From assembly GCA_022865445.1 (NCBI GenBank), contig JALHSX010000249.1:1-8041 (forward strand): a DNA stretch of 8,041 nt. The letters run 5' to 3'. The notes under the pieces are model-generated. The model saw only the letters and a program-made list of their open reading frames with translations. It searched no databases and was not told where the DNA came from. Source of the DNA: Thermoplasmata archaeon. Lineage in GTDB: Archaea; Thermoplasmatota; Thermoplasmata; UBA10834. The first letter of the stretch is position 1, and each line of letters starts with the position of its first letter. Positions 1 to 5,349 of this stretch are shown piece after piece. The translations under genes were made by a program, and so were the position numbers.

Positions 1-211
1 ACTCCTTCAGAAACTTGGCGAACGGCCCCCCAGTCAGGGCTTTCCTCTTCTCCTCGCCTGTGACGGCCAGGAAGAACCAGGGCTGACGGTTTGAGGCCGA
101 AGGAGCCAGCCTTCCCGCCTCGAGCACTTTCATCAGGACATCGTCGGGCACGGATTTTGAGTCATACGCGCGCACCGACTTCCTTGCCAATATCGCATCG
201 AATACATCCAT
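1..211 (-). CDS. Nitroreductase family protein, N-terminal part (runs off left edge)
   Basis: Seventy N-terminal residues of a flavin-dependent nitroreductase-fold enzyme are visible; the rest lies beyond base 1. The family binds FMN and transfers electrons from NAD(P)H to nitroaromatics, quinones or other acceptors in the cytoplasm; the substrate cannot be told here. The protein opens with MDVFDAILARKSVRAYDSK, where the R-K-S-V-R-A-Y stretch (residues 10-16) is the conserved N-terminal FMN phosphate-binding signature. It continues with a V-L-E-A-G-R-L-A-P-S-A-S-N-R-Q-P-W helix/loop (about 29-45) typical of the family. The ATG at 211-209 is chosen because GGAGG (223-219, minus strand) lies 7 bases upstream. 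Another ATG at 216-214 is out of frame. It lies 115 bases downstream of the peptidase gene on the same strand, so co-transcription is possible but not shown. The family is sure; the subfamily is not. Confidence 0.9.
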   Translation of the reverse strand, partial: MDVFDAILARKSVRAYDSKSVPDDVLMKVLEAGRLAPSASNRQPWFFLAVTGEEKRKALTGGPFAKFLKE

Positions 212-326
212 CTCATGGCCTCCGCTATGGAATCATCAGACACTTCGGCTATGAAGTTTGCGCCCTATCCTCTTCTCAGTGACAGGGCACGCCCTTCTCC
301 GAGTCCCGATCGACACGAACTAGAGT
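212..326. other. Intergenic spacer between C11 peptidase and nitroreductase
   Basis: This 115-base gap lies between two minus-strand genes. Its left end carries the nitroreductase ribosome binding site (GGAGG, 223-219). I see no convincing TATA box, no oligo-T terminator tract and no strong hairpin, so I cannot say whether the nitroreductase has its own promoter. Confidence 0.5.
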
Positions 327-1544
327 TCAGATGCTGCCCGCAGCAGCCCAGTAGGCCTTCAAGAAGTCCATCCAGCCCTGACCCGCAAGTGCAAAGTTCG
401 GGTAGTAGCTGGACATCTCCCACGAATGGTTCGGCAAGCCTATCCCGAGGCCTGTCAGCATGTGGTCGGTTGAACCGGTCGCGTGCATGCTCACGATTGC
501 GGCTTCGAGGTTGGCAAGGACAGCGTTGCATGCGTCCAGGACTTCCTGGGAGCGCGCCTCGCTCGAAATCCTTTTGACGAATGTACCAAGGTCAATCACG
601 TTGATGGCGTTAGCCCCGTAGCAGTATTGAGCCGCGCCCCTTGCCTTCGAGACGGTTCCTGCGTAGATGTCCATGTTGGGCGTAAGGAGGCTCGTCAGCC
701 CCTTTAGCGACGCCACCAGGTCCGGTATCTTGGCGAGGTCTATGGCGCTGTGGGAGTTTATCCTCTCTCCCGAGTATGGCGGCTTGTTAAGAAGGATCTG
801 CGTCTGCTCGACCATCATTTCGGCGACTTCCCTTGGGGTCATCGACGGGTCTTTCGTCAGTTCCCTGAGCAGAGCGTCGTACGGGAAGCCTCTCCAGCCG
901 GTATAGGTCTCGGCCGCGACGAGGTACTCCGTCTGCAGACCGATTGCATACTCGTAGGCGACTTCGGTGTGCCCGACATTGCATTCGTCCGCCCCGATCA
1001 CATCGACCTTGTACCCTGAGAGCGCCTGGACGACCTCCCATTGGCTTAGGAAGTCCGCGCCTCCAGTATCAGTGGCGTGATCGTCCCATGCGACTCCTCT
1101 CGGGGATCCGTGGTCCCAGAAGACCAAGAGCGTGTGCTCGGAAGGAGAAATCTTGGATGTGTACGACACGAAGCTCGTGAGCGTTGCCGGGTCACCCATG
1201 TTCGCCTCCTTCCCGTTCAAAGCGAAGTCCGTGAGCTCCTGCATCTTGCCTGGGAGAACCTTGAACAGGTTCGCAGGCCCTGCATATCTATCTACAAGAA
1301 CGTAAGCCACCGCATCCTGTGTCGAACCCACTGACATGAGCTCGACGAAGTCGCTTTCCACCACGGACTCGTGGCCCACGTAGACATCAAGGCTGTTGTC
1401 TGCATCGAGGTACAGCAGAAACTTCCAAGAGATCTTTGCGGAGACCTTCCCGCCCGCAACCCCTGCATTGACGCAGGGCACTGCGAGAATGCCTAGAACC
1501 ATGATCACAGCTAGCAGAGACACGACTAATGCTTTGGCTTTCAA
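327..1544 (-). CDS. Exported clostripain-like cysteine peptidase (family C11)
   Basis: A clostripain-family (C11, clan CD) cysteine endopeptidase of about 405 residues, predicted to be secreted or to act at the cell surface. The TTG at 1544-1542 is preferred over an in-frame ATG at 1562, because GGAGGT (1556-1551) lies 6 bases before the TTG and would fall inside the coding region if the ATG were used. Starting at TTG also gives a clean signal peptide: M-K-A-K, then a long hydrophobic stretch, then a likely cleavage after V-N-A. Numbered from the upstream ATG, W-K-F-L-L-Y-L-D-A-D-N (46-56) is the usual first strand. The W-D-H-G motif holds the probable catalytic His151, and A-D-E-C holds the probable nucleophile Cys194. 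Asp192 sits two before the Cys, as in clostripain, where that residue gives preference for Arg at P1. Stop is TGA. Mature specificity is inference. Confidence 0.92.
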   Translation of the reverse strand: MKAKALVVSLLAVIMVLGILAVPCVNAGVAGGKVSAKISWKFLLYLDADNSLDVYVGHESVVESDFVELMSVGSTQDAVAYVLVDRYAGPANLFKVLPGKMQELTDFALNGKEANMGDPATLTSFVSYTSKISPSEHTLLVFWDHGSPRGVAWDDHATDTGGADFLSQWEVVQALSGYKVDVIGADECNVGHTEVAYEYAIGLQTEYLVAAETYTGWRGFPYDALLRELTKDPSMTPREVAEMMVEQTQILLNKPPYSGERINSHSAIDLAKIPDLVASLKGLTSLLTPNMDIYAGTVSKARGAAQYCYGANAINVIDLGTFVKRISSEARSQEVLDACNAVLANLEAAIVSMHATGSTDHMLTGLGIGLPNHSWEMSSYYPNFALAGQGWMDFLKAYWAAAGSI

Positions 1545-1550
1545 GACACG

Positions 1551-1556
1551 ACCTCC
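1551..1556 (-). promoter_or_regulatory. Ribosome binding site deciding the C11 peptidase start
   Basis: GGAGGT on the minus strand, 6 bases before TTG at 1544. It lies downstream of the in-frame ATG at 1562, which makes the TTG the better start. Confidence 0.7.
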
Positions 1557-1597
1557 CCCCAAGCCCTATCGGCTAGGTCAGTACCCTGGAATGCGTG

Positions 1598-1613
1598 ATG
1601 ATTATTTATTGGT
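1598..1613. promoter_or_regulatory. AT-rich TATA-like element in the divergent peptidase / MtmB-like intergenic region
   Basis: The only AT-rich tract in the 140-base gap (core ATTATTTATT, 1601-1610). Read on the minus strand, AATAAATAAT lies about 60 bases before the peptidase TTG. It would place transcription start near 1579 with a leader of about 35 bases. On the plus strand it is about 80 bases before the MtmB-like ATG; a second weak candidate for that gene is GGTTTAAC (1630-1637). Assignment to one or both genes is inference. Confidence 0.45.
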
Positions 1614-1670
1614 GGCGGATGCCTGACAAGGTTTAACTCGGAGGATGCTAATCGTCCCGCAGTTCCGTTT

Positions 1671-1677
1671 AGGGGTG
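1671..1677 (+). promoter_or_regulatory. Ribosome binding site of the MtmB-like gene
   Basis: AGGGGTG, a near match to the archaeal GGAGGTG, lies 7 bases before the ATG at 1685 and supports that start. Confidence 0.6.
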
Positions 1678-1684
1678 TCGCACG

Positions 1685-3067
1685 ATGGTCCAGCTTTTGG
1701 ATGTGATGGAGAAAGCGTTGAACGGAAAGCCAATGAGCGAGAATGACTACCAATTGAGAAGCTTCTCGCCAAAGCTCCGTGAGAAGGTGAAGGAGTACGG
1801 GATCAAGTTCGACTCCAATAATCCCGTTCCTTCAGACAACTCTCTCGCGGATGATATCTTCGAGGCCGGTGTTGAGCTGCTGGCAGATGTGGGAGCGTAC
1901 TGCATCTCGTCCGGGCGAGTGATATCGTACAGCGAGACCGAGATCAAGGAGGGCCTGAGAAACGCACCCTCTAGGCTTGAGTTCGGTGAAGGCAGAGACC
2001 GAAAGGCACTCGTGCCAAGAAAGGTAGACGACAAGACACCTCCCTGGTGTCTATTGGGAGCGGCTGGAGGGGCGATATCGACGGATTCGGTCTTCAGTTC
2101 TCTGATGGAAGGCTATGCCGAGATCCCCGAGACGGACGCCATCACGACTCCAGCAGTCACGCGCGTGAGTGGCCTAAGGGTGAGGCCGGCTTCTCCTCTG
2201 GAGGTGATGGCCGCAATGCGAAATGCAGTGTTGGCCCGTGAAGCCTGCAATAGGGTTGGAAGACAGGGAATTCCGTTCATGAACACGCTCGCAACGGCAG
2301 AGTCCGCCATCGCTCTTGCCTCTGCAACGCATCCGAGATTCGGTCTACGACCTTCGGACGGTTTCATGATTGCGAGCATGGACCCGATGAAGGTCGATTT
2401 CGATCGCTTGAACAAGGTCGCTGTCGCTCTCTCTTTGGGTGCTCCAGTTGGAATGGATTTCGCCCCGCTGTTAGGAGGATACTCTGGTGGCCCGGAGGGA
2501 ACCGCCCTTACGACAGTCGCGAGTCACATGATGGGCGTTCTGACTCTGCAATCGAGCTACCTGGTACCGTTCCCGCTCCACCTGAGATACGTCTCGAACA
2601 GCAGCAGAGACCTCCTCTGGGTTATCAGCGCCTCCGGTCAAGCCATTAGCAGGAACACTCACCTGCTCAGCCTGAGCCTCAACTATGCAGCCGCGGGCCC
2701 GTGCACTCCGATGATCCTCCGTGAGACTTCAGCGTCGGTCATCGCGGCTGTCGCCTCGGGCCTCTCGATCGAGTCTCTCGGGTCCGCCTCGAACAAGTAT
2801 GAGGATCGCATGTCACCAGTTGAGCCGAGGGTTTCCGCAGAGGTCGCTCACGCCGTCGCGGGCAAGAAGCGTGGCGAGGCGAACGAAATCGTGAAGGATC
2901 TCTTGAGAAAGTACGAATCGAAGCTGCCAAACCCTCCTTTGGGCAAGCTCATGCACGAGTGCTGGGATGTTGAGAGAAGGAGACCGACCAAGGAATACTC
3001 TTCAGTTGTGAAACGCTTCAAGAAAGAGGTTCTCGACCTAGGGGTCGAGCTCAGACCGGAGGAATAG
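1685..3067 (+). CDS. MtmB-family (monomethylamine:corrinoid methyltransferase-like) protein without pyrrolysine
   Basis: A 460-residue, presumably cytoplasmic TIM-barrel protein of the monomethylamine methyltransferase MtmB family (MtmB is 458 residues). MtmB moves a methyl group from monomethylamine to the corrinoid protein MtmC. Similarity runs end to end: A-G-V-E-L-L-A-D-V-G-A-Y-C (61-73, MtmB AGFEMLLECGIYC), A-C-N-R-V-G-R-Q-G (187-195, MtmB ACAMAGRPG), L-G-G-Y-S-G-G (263-269) and A-A-G-P-C-T (336-341). Aligned to Methanosarcina MtmB from memory, pyrrolysine 202 corresponds to Met199 (ATG at 2279-2281). Glu259 becomes Asp258 and Gln333 becomes Leu332, while Tyr335 is kept as Tyr334. It is therefore unlikely to be a true monomethylamine enzyme; a different methyl donor, as found for non-pyrrolysine MttB relatives, is inferred. 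No corrinoid protein or MtbA-like gene lies nearby. Stop is TAG at the expected family length, 7 bases from the convergent SOUL gene. Confidence 0.93.
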   Translation: MVQLLDVMEKALNGKPMSENDYQLRSFSPKLREKVKEYGIKFDSNNPVPSDNSLADDIFEAGVELLADVGAYCISSGRVISYSETEIKEGLRNAPSRLEFGEGRDRKALVPRKVDDKTPPWCLLGAAGGAISTDSVFSSLMEGYAEIPETDAITTPAVTRVSGLRVRPASPLEVMAAMRNAVLAREACNRVGRQGIPFMNTLATAESAIALASATHPRFGLRPSDGFMIASMDPMKVDFDRLNKVAVALSLGAPVGMDFAPLLGGYSGGPEGTALTTVASHMMGVLTLQSSYLVPFPLHLRYVSNSSRDLLWVISASGQAISRNTHLLSLSLNYAAAGPCTPMILRETSASVIAAVASGLSIESLGSASNKYEDRMSPVEPRVSAEVAHAVAGKKRGEANEIVKDLLRKYESKLPNPPLGKLMHECWDVERRRPTKEYSSVVKRFKKEVLDLGVELRPEE

Positions 3068-3074
3068 AGGCGTC

Positions 3075-3605
3075 TCAGGCCTCGACTTCCACTCCTATCT
3101 CGTTCCTCCGGAGGACCCCGGGAGTGAAGGGAGGGTTGTACCTCATGAGGAAAGGCTCGTCCCTCGGCTGGATGTTGTGTTTTCTCAGTGCCTCCAGCAA
3201 TGCATCCGTTCTCTTCTGAACGGTTCTGGGTCCTGTCCGTCCTCTGAACGTGATCACCGCAACTCGTCTCTCGGGCACCTCCTCGATGACCATCCGTGAA
3301 TCCACGGGCTCGGGTATCGTGTACACCGAATAGCTTGATGGCATCACGAACGAGAACGAGTTCCGTCCGGAGACGACGGGCACGGTCATCGGGATCTTCT
3401 CAGAACCGTACTCTGAGGAAATGACTGGCGCGGTCATTGGGATGCTCCTGCTGGACCGGTTCTTTCCAGCAATATAGTCGAACAGGATGCCGAACGCCTC
3501 GTTGTCGGGCAATCCCTTGACCGTGGCAAGCAGGATTTTCGGATATCTCCGCATCTCGACCGTGTCCATCTTCTTGACGACTTCATAGTGGATCTTCTCG
3601 ACCAT
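3075..3605 (-). CDS. SOUL-family haem/tetrapyrrole-binding protein
   Basis: A 176-residue SOUL/HBP-family protein, predicted cytoplasmic with no signal peptide. Family members bind haem or other tetrapyrroles; in archaea the physiological role is not settled. Hallmarks are the start Y-E-V-V-K-K-M-D-T-V-E-M-R-R-Y (residues 7-21, family form 'YeVl....yEiRrY'), the twin S-I-P-M-T-A-P-V-I-S (54-63) and K-I-P-M-T-V-P-V-V-S (70-79) motifs, F-V-M-P-S (86-90), and R-R-V-A-V-I-T-F-R-G (113-122). The ATG at 3605-3603 is chosen because AGGAGG (3616-3611) is 5 bases upstream and the homology begins there. The frame stays open far upstream, but that extension overlaps the heliorhodopsin gene and looks non-coding. 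It follows heliorhodopsin by 38 bases on the same strand, so a shared transcript is likely. Stop is TGA, facing the end of the MtmB-like gene. Confidence 0.93.
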   Translation of the reverse strand: MVEKIHYEVVKKMDTVEMRRYPKILLATVKGLPDNEAFGILFDYIAGKNRSSRSIPMTAPVISSEYGSEKIPMTVPVVSGRNSFSFVMPSSYSVYTIPEPVDSRMVIEEVPERRVAVITFRGRTGPRTVQKRTDALLEALRKHNIQPRDEPFLMRYNPPFTPGVLRRNEIGVEVEA

Positions 3606-3643
3606 CGTTCCCTCCTGCTCGCCTTCTCCGCGCTGCCACGCGA

Positions 3644-4423
3644 CTACATTGGCCTGAGTGTTCCCGCGAACACCTGCCACGCCAAGGCGGACTTCGCCAC
3701 GAGGCTTAGGATGATGTAGACTCTCTCCCCGAACAGGTAGTCCTTCCACTTGCCCTTCCCGCGGTACTGCAGTATCATGTTCACGGCGAATATGTTGAAG
3801 AATATCGCCAGGGATACGAATATGAAGTACACGAAGGTCGGAACCGAGGACGAAGCGCCCAGCAGCGCCCCTAAGAAGTATATGCCAAGTACTATCCAGC
3901 AGACGAGACCAGCAAACGATCCGAAGATGAATGCGTTCCAATTGGTCTTGTTCGTCGTCTGGTTGTGGAGCTCCATCATGAGGCCGAACAGATTCATTGT
4001 CGCATTGAGCGAGAATATGAGTATCAGGCTCGAGAGCTCGTAGATGCCGCAGAGCATCGCGATGACTATTATCATGATCGATGAGCTAATCGCGTATTCG
4101 AACCAGCGGGCATAGTTGATCCCCTTCTTCAGGTTCCGAACATACCAGGCGTACCCCTTTGTGGAGACCGAGAAATGGGCTATCGCCGAGACGAACAGGA
4201 ACATAGCCACCAAAGGCCCGAGCCTAAGGTTCAACAGCGTCTCAGTGTTGGACACTATGGTCTGAGTGGCGGAGTCATAGTGCAGCAGAGTCTCCTTCAC
4301 GGGCAGCGAGAAGCTGTTGCTCAGCCACAGCATCAGCCCTCCCTGGACCAGATGCAGGAACCCCATCGCGAGGTTGAAGGTCCTCAATTTCTTGAATTTC
4401 GTATCCTCTGGTATTTGCGCCAA
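3644..4423 (-). CDS. Heliorhodopsin
   Basis: A 259-residue seven-helix retinal protein of the heliorhodopsin family. These differ from type-1 rhodopsins by having the N-terminus in the cytoplasm, and most show no pumping. Seven hydrophobic segments lie at about 14-34, 66-86, 107-128, 130-150, 163-188, 195-218 and 233-255, with the long loop between helices 1 and 2 typical of the family. S-L-V-A-K-S-A-L-A-W-Q-V-F-A-G (240-254) carries the retinal Schiff-base Lys244, and A-R-W-F-E-Y-A-I-S (105-113) carries the counterion Glu109. His24 and His83 correspond to the conserved cytoplasmic-side histidines (H23 and H80 in HeR 48C12), and Ser240 to Ser237. The TTG start at 4423-4421 is supported by GGAGG (4435-4431), 7 bases upstream. 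Stop is TAG. No carotenoid or retinal synthesis gene is in the window, so the source of retinal is unknown. Confidence 0.96.
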   Translation of the reverse strand: MAQIPEDTKFKKLRTFNLAMGFLHLVQGGLMLWLSNSFSLPVKETLLHYDSATQTIVSNTETLLNLRLGPLVAMFLFVSAIAHFSVSTKGYAWYVRNLKKGINYARWFEYAISSSIMIIVIAMLCGIYELSSLILIFSLNATMNLFGLMMELHNQTTNKTNWNAFIFGSFAGLVCWIVLGIYFLGALLGASSSVPTFVYFIFVSLAIFFNIFAVNMILQYRGKGKWKDYLFGERVYIILSLVAKSALAWQVFAGTLRPM

Positions 4424-4430
4424 GATACAT

Positions 4431-4435
4431 CCTCC
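4431..4435 (-). promoter_or_regulatory. Ribosome binding site deciding the heliorhodopsin TTG start
   Basis: GGAGG on the minus strand, 7 bases before TTG. An ATG overlapping this motif is out of frame, so TTG is the only supported start. Confidence 0.75.
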
Positions 4436-4438
4436 GGC

Positions 4439-4501
4439 GCTCTTGAGCCCATGCGAGAATATTATCCTTGCCCCAAATTCGAAAACAAGGCCATCAAGAG
4501 C
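4439..4501. repeat. 8-bp inverted repeat flanking the heliorhodopsin promoter
   Basis: GCTCTTGA at 4439-4446 and its exact reverse complement TCAAGAGC at 4494-4501 flank the TATA box, with 47 bases between the arms. The left arm lies at the predicted transcription start and the right arm about 30 bases upstream of the TATA box. It could be a pair of regulator half-sites; a hairpin with so long a loop is less likely. Confidence 0.45.
4457..4467 (-). promoter_or_regulatory. TATA box of the heliorhodopsin-SOUL unit
   Basis: GGATAATATTC on the minus strand resembles an archaeal TATA box with a purine-rich upstream flank (CAAGG). Its centre is near 4462. Starting 25 bases downstream puts transcription start near 4437, giving a very short leader that still contains GGAGG. 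The spacing fits archaeal promoters, but no start site has been measured. Confidence 0.6.
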
Positions 4502-4502
4502 C

Positions 4503-4868
4503 TCAGGATAAGTGTTCTTCGGGGGGATGGCCCTTCGTGATCAGGTATCTGATATTCCTCTGATGGTCACGAACCCTCGCCCAAGATGAGACCCCATCCT
4601 TGAGCAACCCCTCCACGTTCTTCTCGAGATTGGGACCGATGTCGAACTTCTTGCCGTGGAACGAGTATGTGTGTTCGCTGAGATTTCCGGTGTCTGAAAG
4701 ACGATCCTTGTCAACCCTCTCCAGGTGTCTCCTGTAGTCGTCGCATTTCCTGATGAACGCTCGGTGTCTGTTCTGCAAGCGGACGAGTTCGGGTTCATGA
4801 GATATCAGATGTTTGAGGCGAGACAGGAGCTGGTCTGCTTCGTGGAGCTTGATGAAGAGCAGATGCAA
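4503..4868 (-). CDS. Charged helical protein of unknown function (3' part of an amber-split ORF)
   Basis: I do not recognise a family. The frame encodes a mostly helical, highly charged, soluble protein with heptad-like runs (about L-H-E-A-D-Q-L-L-S-R-L onward) and no membrane segment or signal peptide. Codon choice is like the neighbouring genes, so it appears genuinely coding. The stated start, TTG at 4868, is the first possible start codon but has no ribosome binding site. Upstream, the frame stays open with coding-like codons for 17 more codons (to 4919) until a TAG at 4922-4920, beyond which the 66-residue ORF continues in the same frame. The most economical view is that this is the C-terminal part of one protein of about 205 codons interrupted by TAG. 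It ends with TGA 79 bases before the heliorhodopsin start. Confidence 0.55.
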   Translation of the reverse strand: MHLLFIKLHEADQLLSRLKHLISHEPELVRLQNRHRAFIRKCDDYRRHLERVDKDRLSDTGNLSEHTYSFHGKKFDIGPNLEKNVEGLLKDGVSSWARVRDHQRNIRYLITKGHPPEEHLS

Positions 4869-4919
4869 ATCTGCGTAAAGCGCGGTGCGAGTCTCAGCAG
4901 AGGAAGCAGGGAATTCTCC

Positions 4920-5120
4920 CTAGGTAGTCGCTGCTGGGGAAGATGAACCTGAACCGGCACCTGTCAGTTGGTGATACCGCTCGACATCCTTCCTCAAACG
5001 CCTGAGCTGCAGACGGGAGACATCGATGGCCTTTGTCATCATTGCCATGATAGCATCAGCTTCGTTGTTCGGACCTCGCCTTCGCGGTGCGCTGACATCG
5101 GCCGGTGCCAATCCTGACAT
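4920..5120 (-). CDS. Small charged protein of unknown function (5' part of an amber-split ORF)
   Basis: A 66-residue ORF with no recognised family. Residues 18-52 form a likely amphipathic helix (N-N-E-A-D-A-I-M-A-M-M, then R-L-Q-L-R-R-L-R-K-D-V-E-R). The tail is a Gly/Ser/Ala/Pro-rich linker, T-G-A-G-S-G-S-S-S-P-A-A-T-T, ending at TAG. The ATG at 5120-5118 is preceded by a modest AAGGT motif (about 5129-5125). Past the TAG the same frame continues with similar linker-like residues (G-E-F-P-A-S-S-A-E-T) and then more charged helix. Two domains joined by a flexible linker, split by one substitution or sequencing error, is therefore likely. Independent small protein, pseudogene and stop-codon readthrough are alternatives. 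Confidence 0.5.
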   Translation of the reverse strand: MSGLAPADVSAPRRRGPNNEADAIMAMMTKAIDVSRLQLRRLRKDVERYHQLTGAGSGSSSPAATT

Positions 5121-5208
5121 GTCTCGACCTTCTTAGCGTTCGATTTGGCGTTCGGACCTCAAATACCATCATACGTGGTAATCAACACTGATAACATGAA
5201 CGTCGCGT

Positions 5209-5233
5209 TGCCCGGGCTGGTAGTGCCCGGGCT
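5209..5233. repeat. Direct repeat of TGCCCGGGCT
   Basis: Two identical 10-base copies (5209-5218 and 5224-5233) start 15 bases apart. Each contains the perfect palindrome GCCCGGGC. They lie about 120-140 bases before the MFS start codon and could be paired regulator sites. Confidence 0.5.
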
Positions 5234-5300
5234 TGCAGAGTTGCGACGGATTGGGGTCGTCCCTCCATGGCATGCACAAGTTTCAGCCGACCGACAAACA

Positions 5301-5313
5301 GCCATTAAATGGC
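5301..5313. promoter_or_regulatory. Palindrome overlapping a TATA-like box upstream of the MFS gene
   Basis: GCCATT-A-AATGGC is a perfect 13-base palindrome whose centre, ATTAAAT, is the best TATA-like element for the MFS gene. Its end is 36 bases before the ATG; starting 25 bases downstream of the box would give a leader of about 15-20 bases. An operator placed over the TATA box would allow repression by blocking TBP. This is inference from position and symmetry. Confidence 0.45.
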
Positions 5314-5349
5314 CTATGACTTATCCGGGGAGCAGAAAGGCGAAGGTCA

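Larger units (their letters stand above)
5121..5349. promoter_or_regulatory. Divergent intergenic region with several short palindromes and repeats
   Basis: The gap separates the minus-strand unknown ORF from the plus-strand MFS gene. It holds a GCGTTCG direct repeat (5136-5142, 5148-5154), TACCA-N7-TGGTA (5164-5180), two copies of TGCCCGGGCT (5209-5218, 5224-5233) and the palindrome GCCATTAAATGGC (5301-5313). A plus-strand ORF from 5145 that runs into the MFS gene in another frame has no ribosome binding site and no family features; I treat it as chance. Confidence 0.5.

Noticed and set aside
1562..1577. Small nested stems (CCTA-N5-TAGG, AGCC/GGCT) in the peptidase leader
   Set aside because: Arms are only four bases and no riboswitch-like architecture is visible; likely chance.
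1645..1746. 33-codon ORF overlapping the start of the MtmB-like gene
   Set aside because: Its ATG touches GGAGG with no spacing and it shows no conserved features; considered as a leader peptide but unsupported.
1685..3067. Possible true monomethylamine methyltransferase (mtmB)
   Set aside because: The pyrrolysine position is Met and two catalytic residues differ, so I did not assign the gene symbol or the monomethylamine substrate.
3606..3941. 112-residue N-terminal extension of the SOUL ORF
   Set aside because: The extension overlaps heliorhodopsin on the same strand in another frame and has no SOUL similarity; AGGAGG before ATG 3605 fixes the start.
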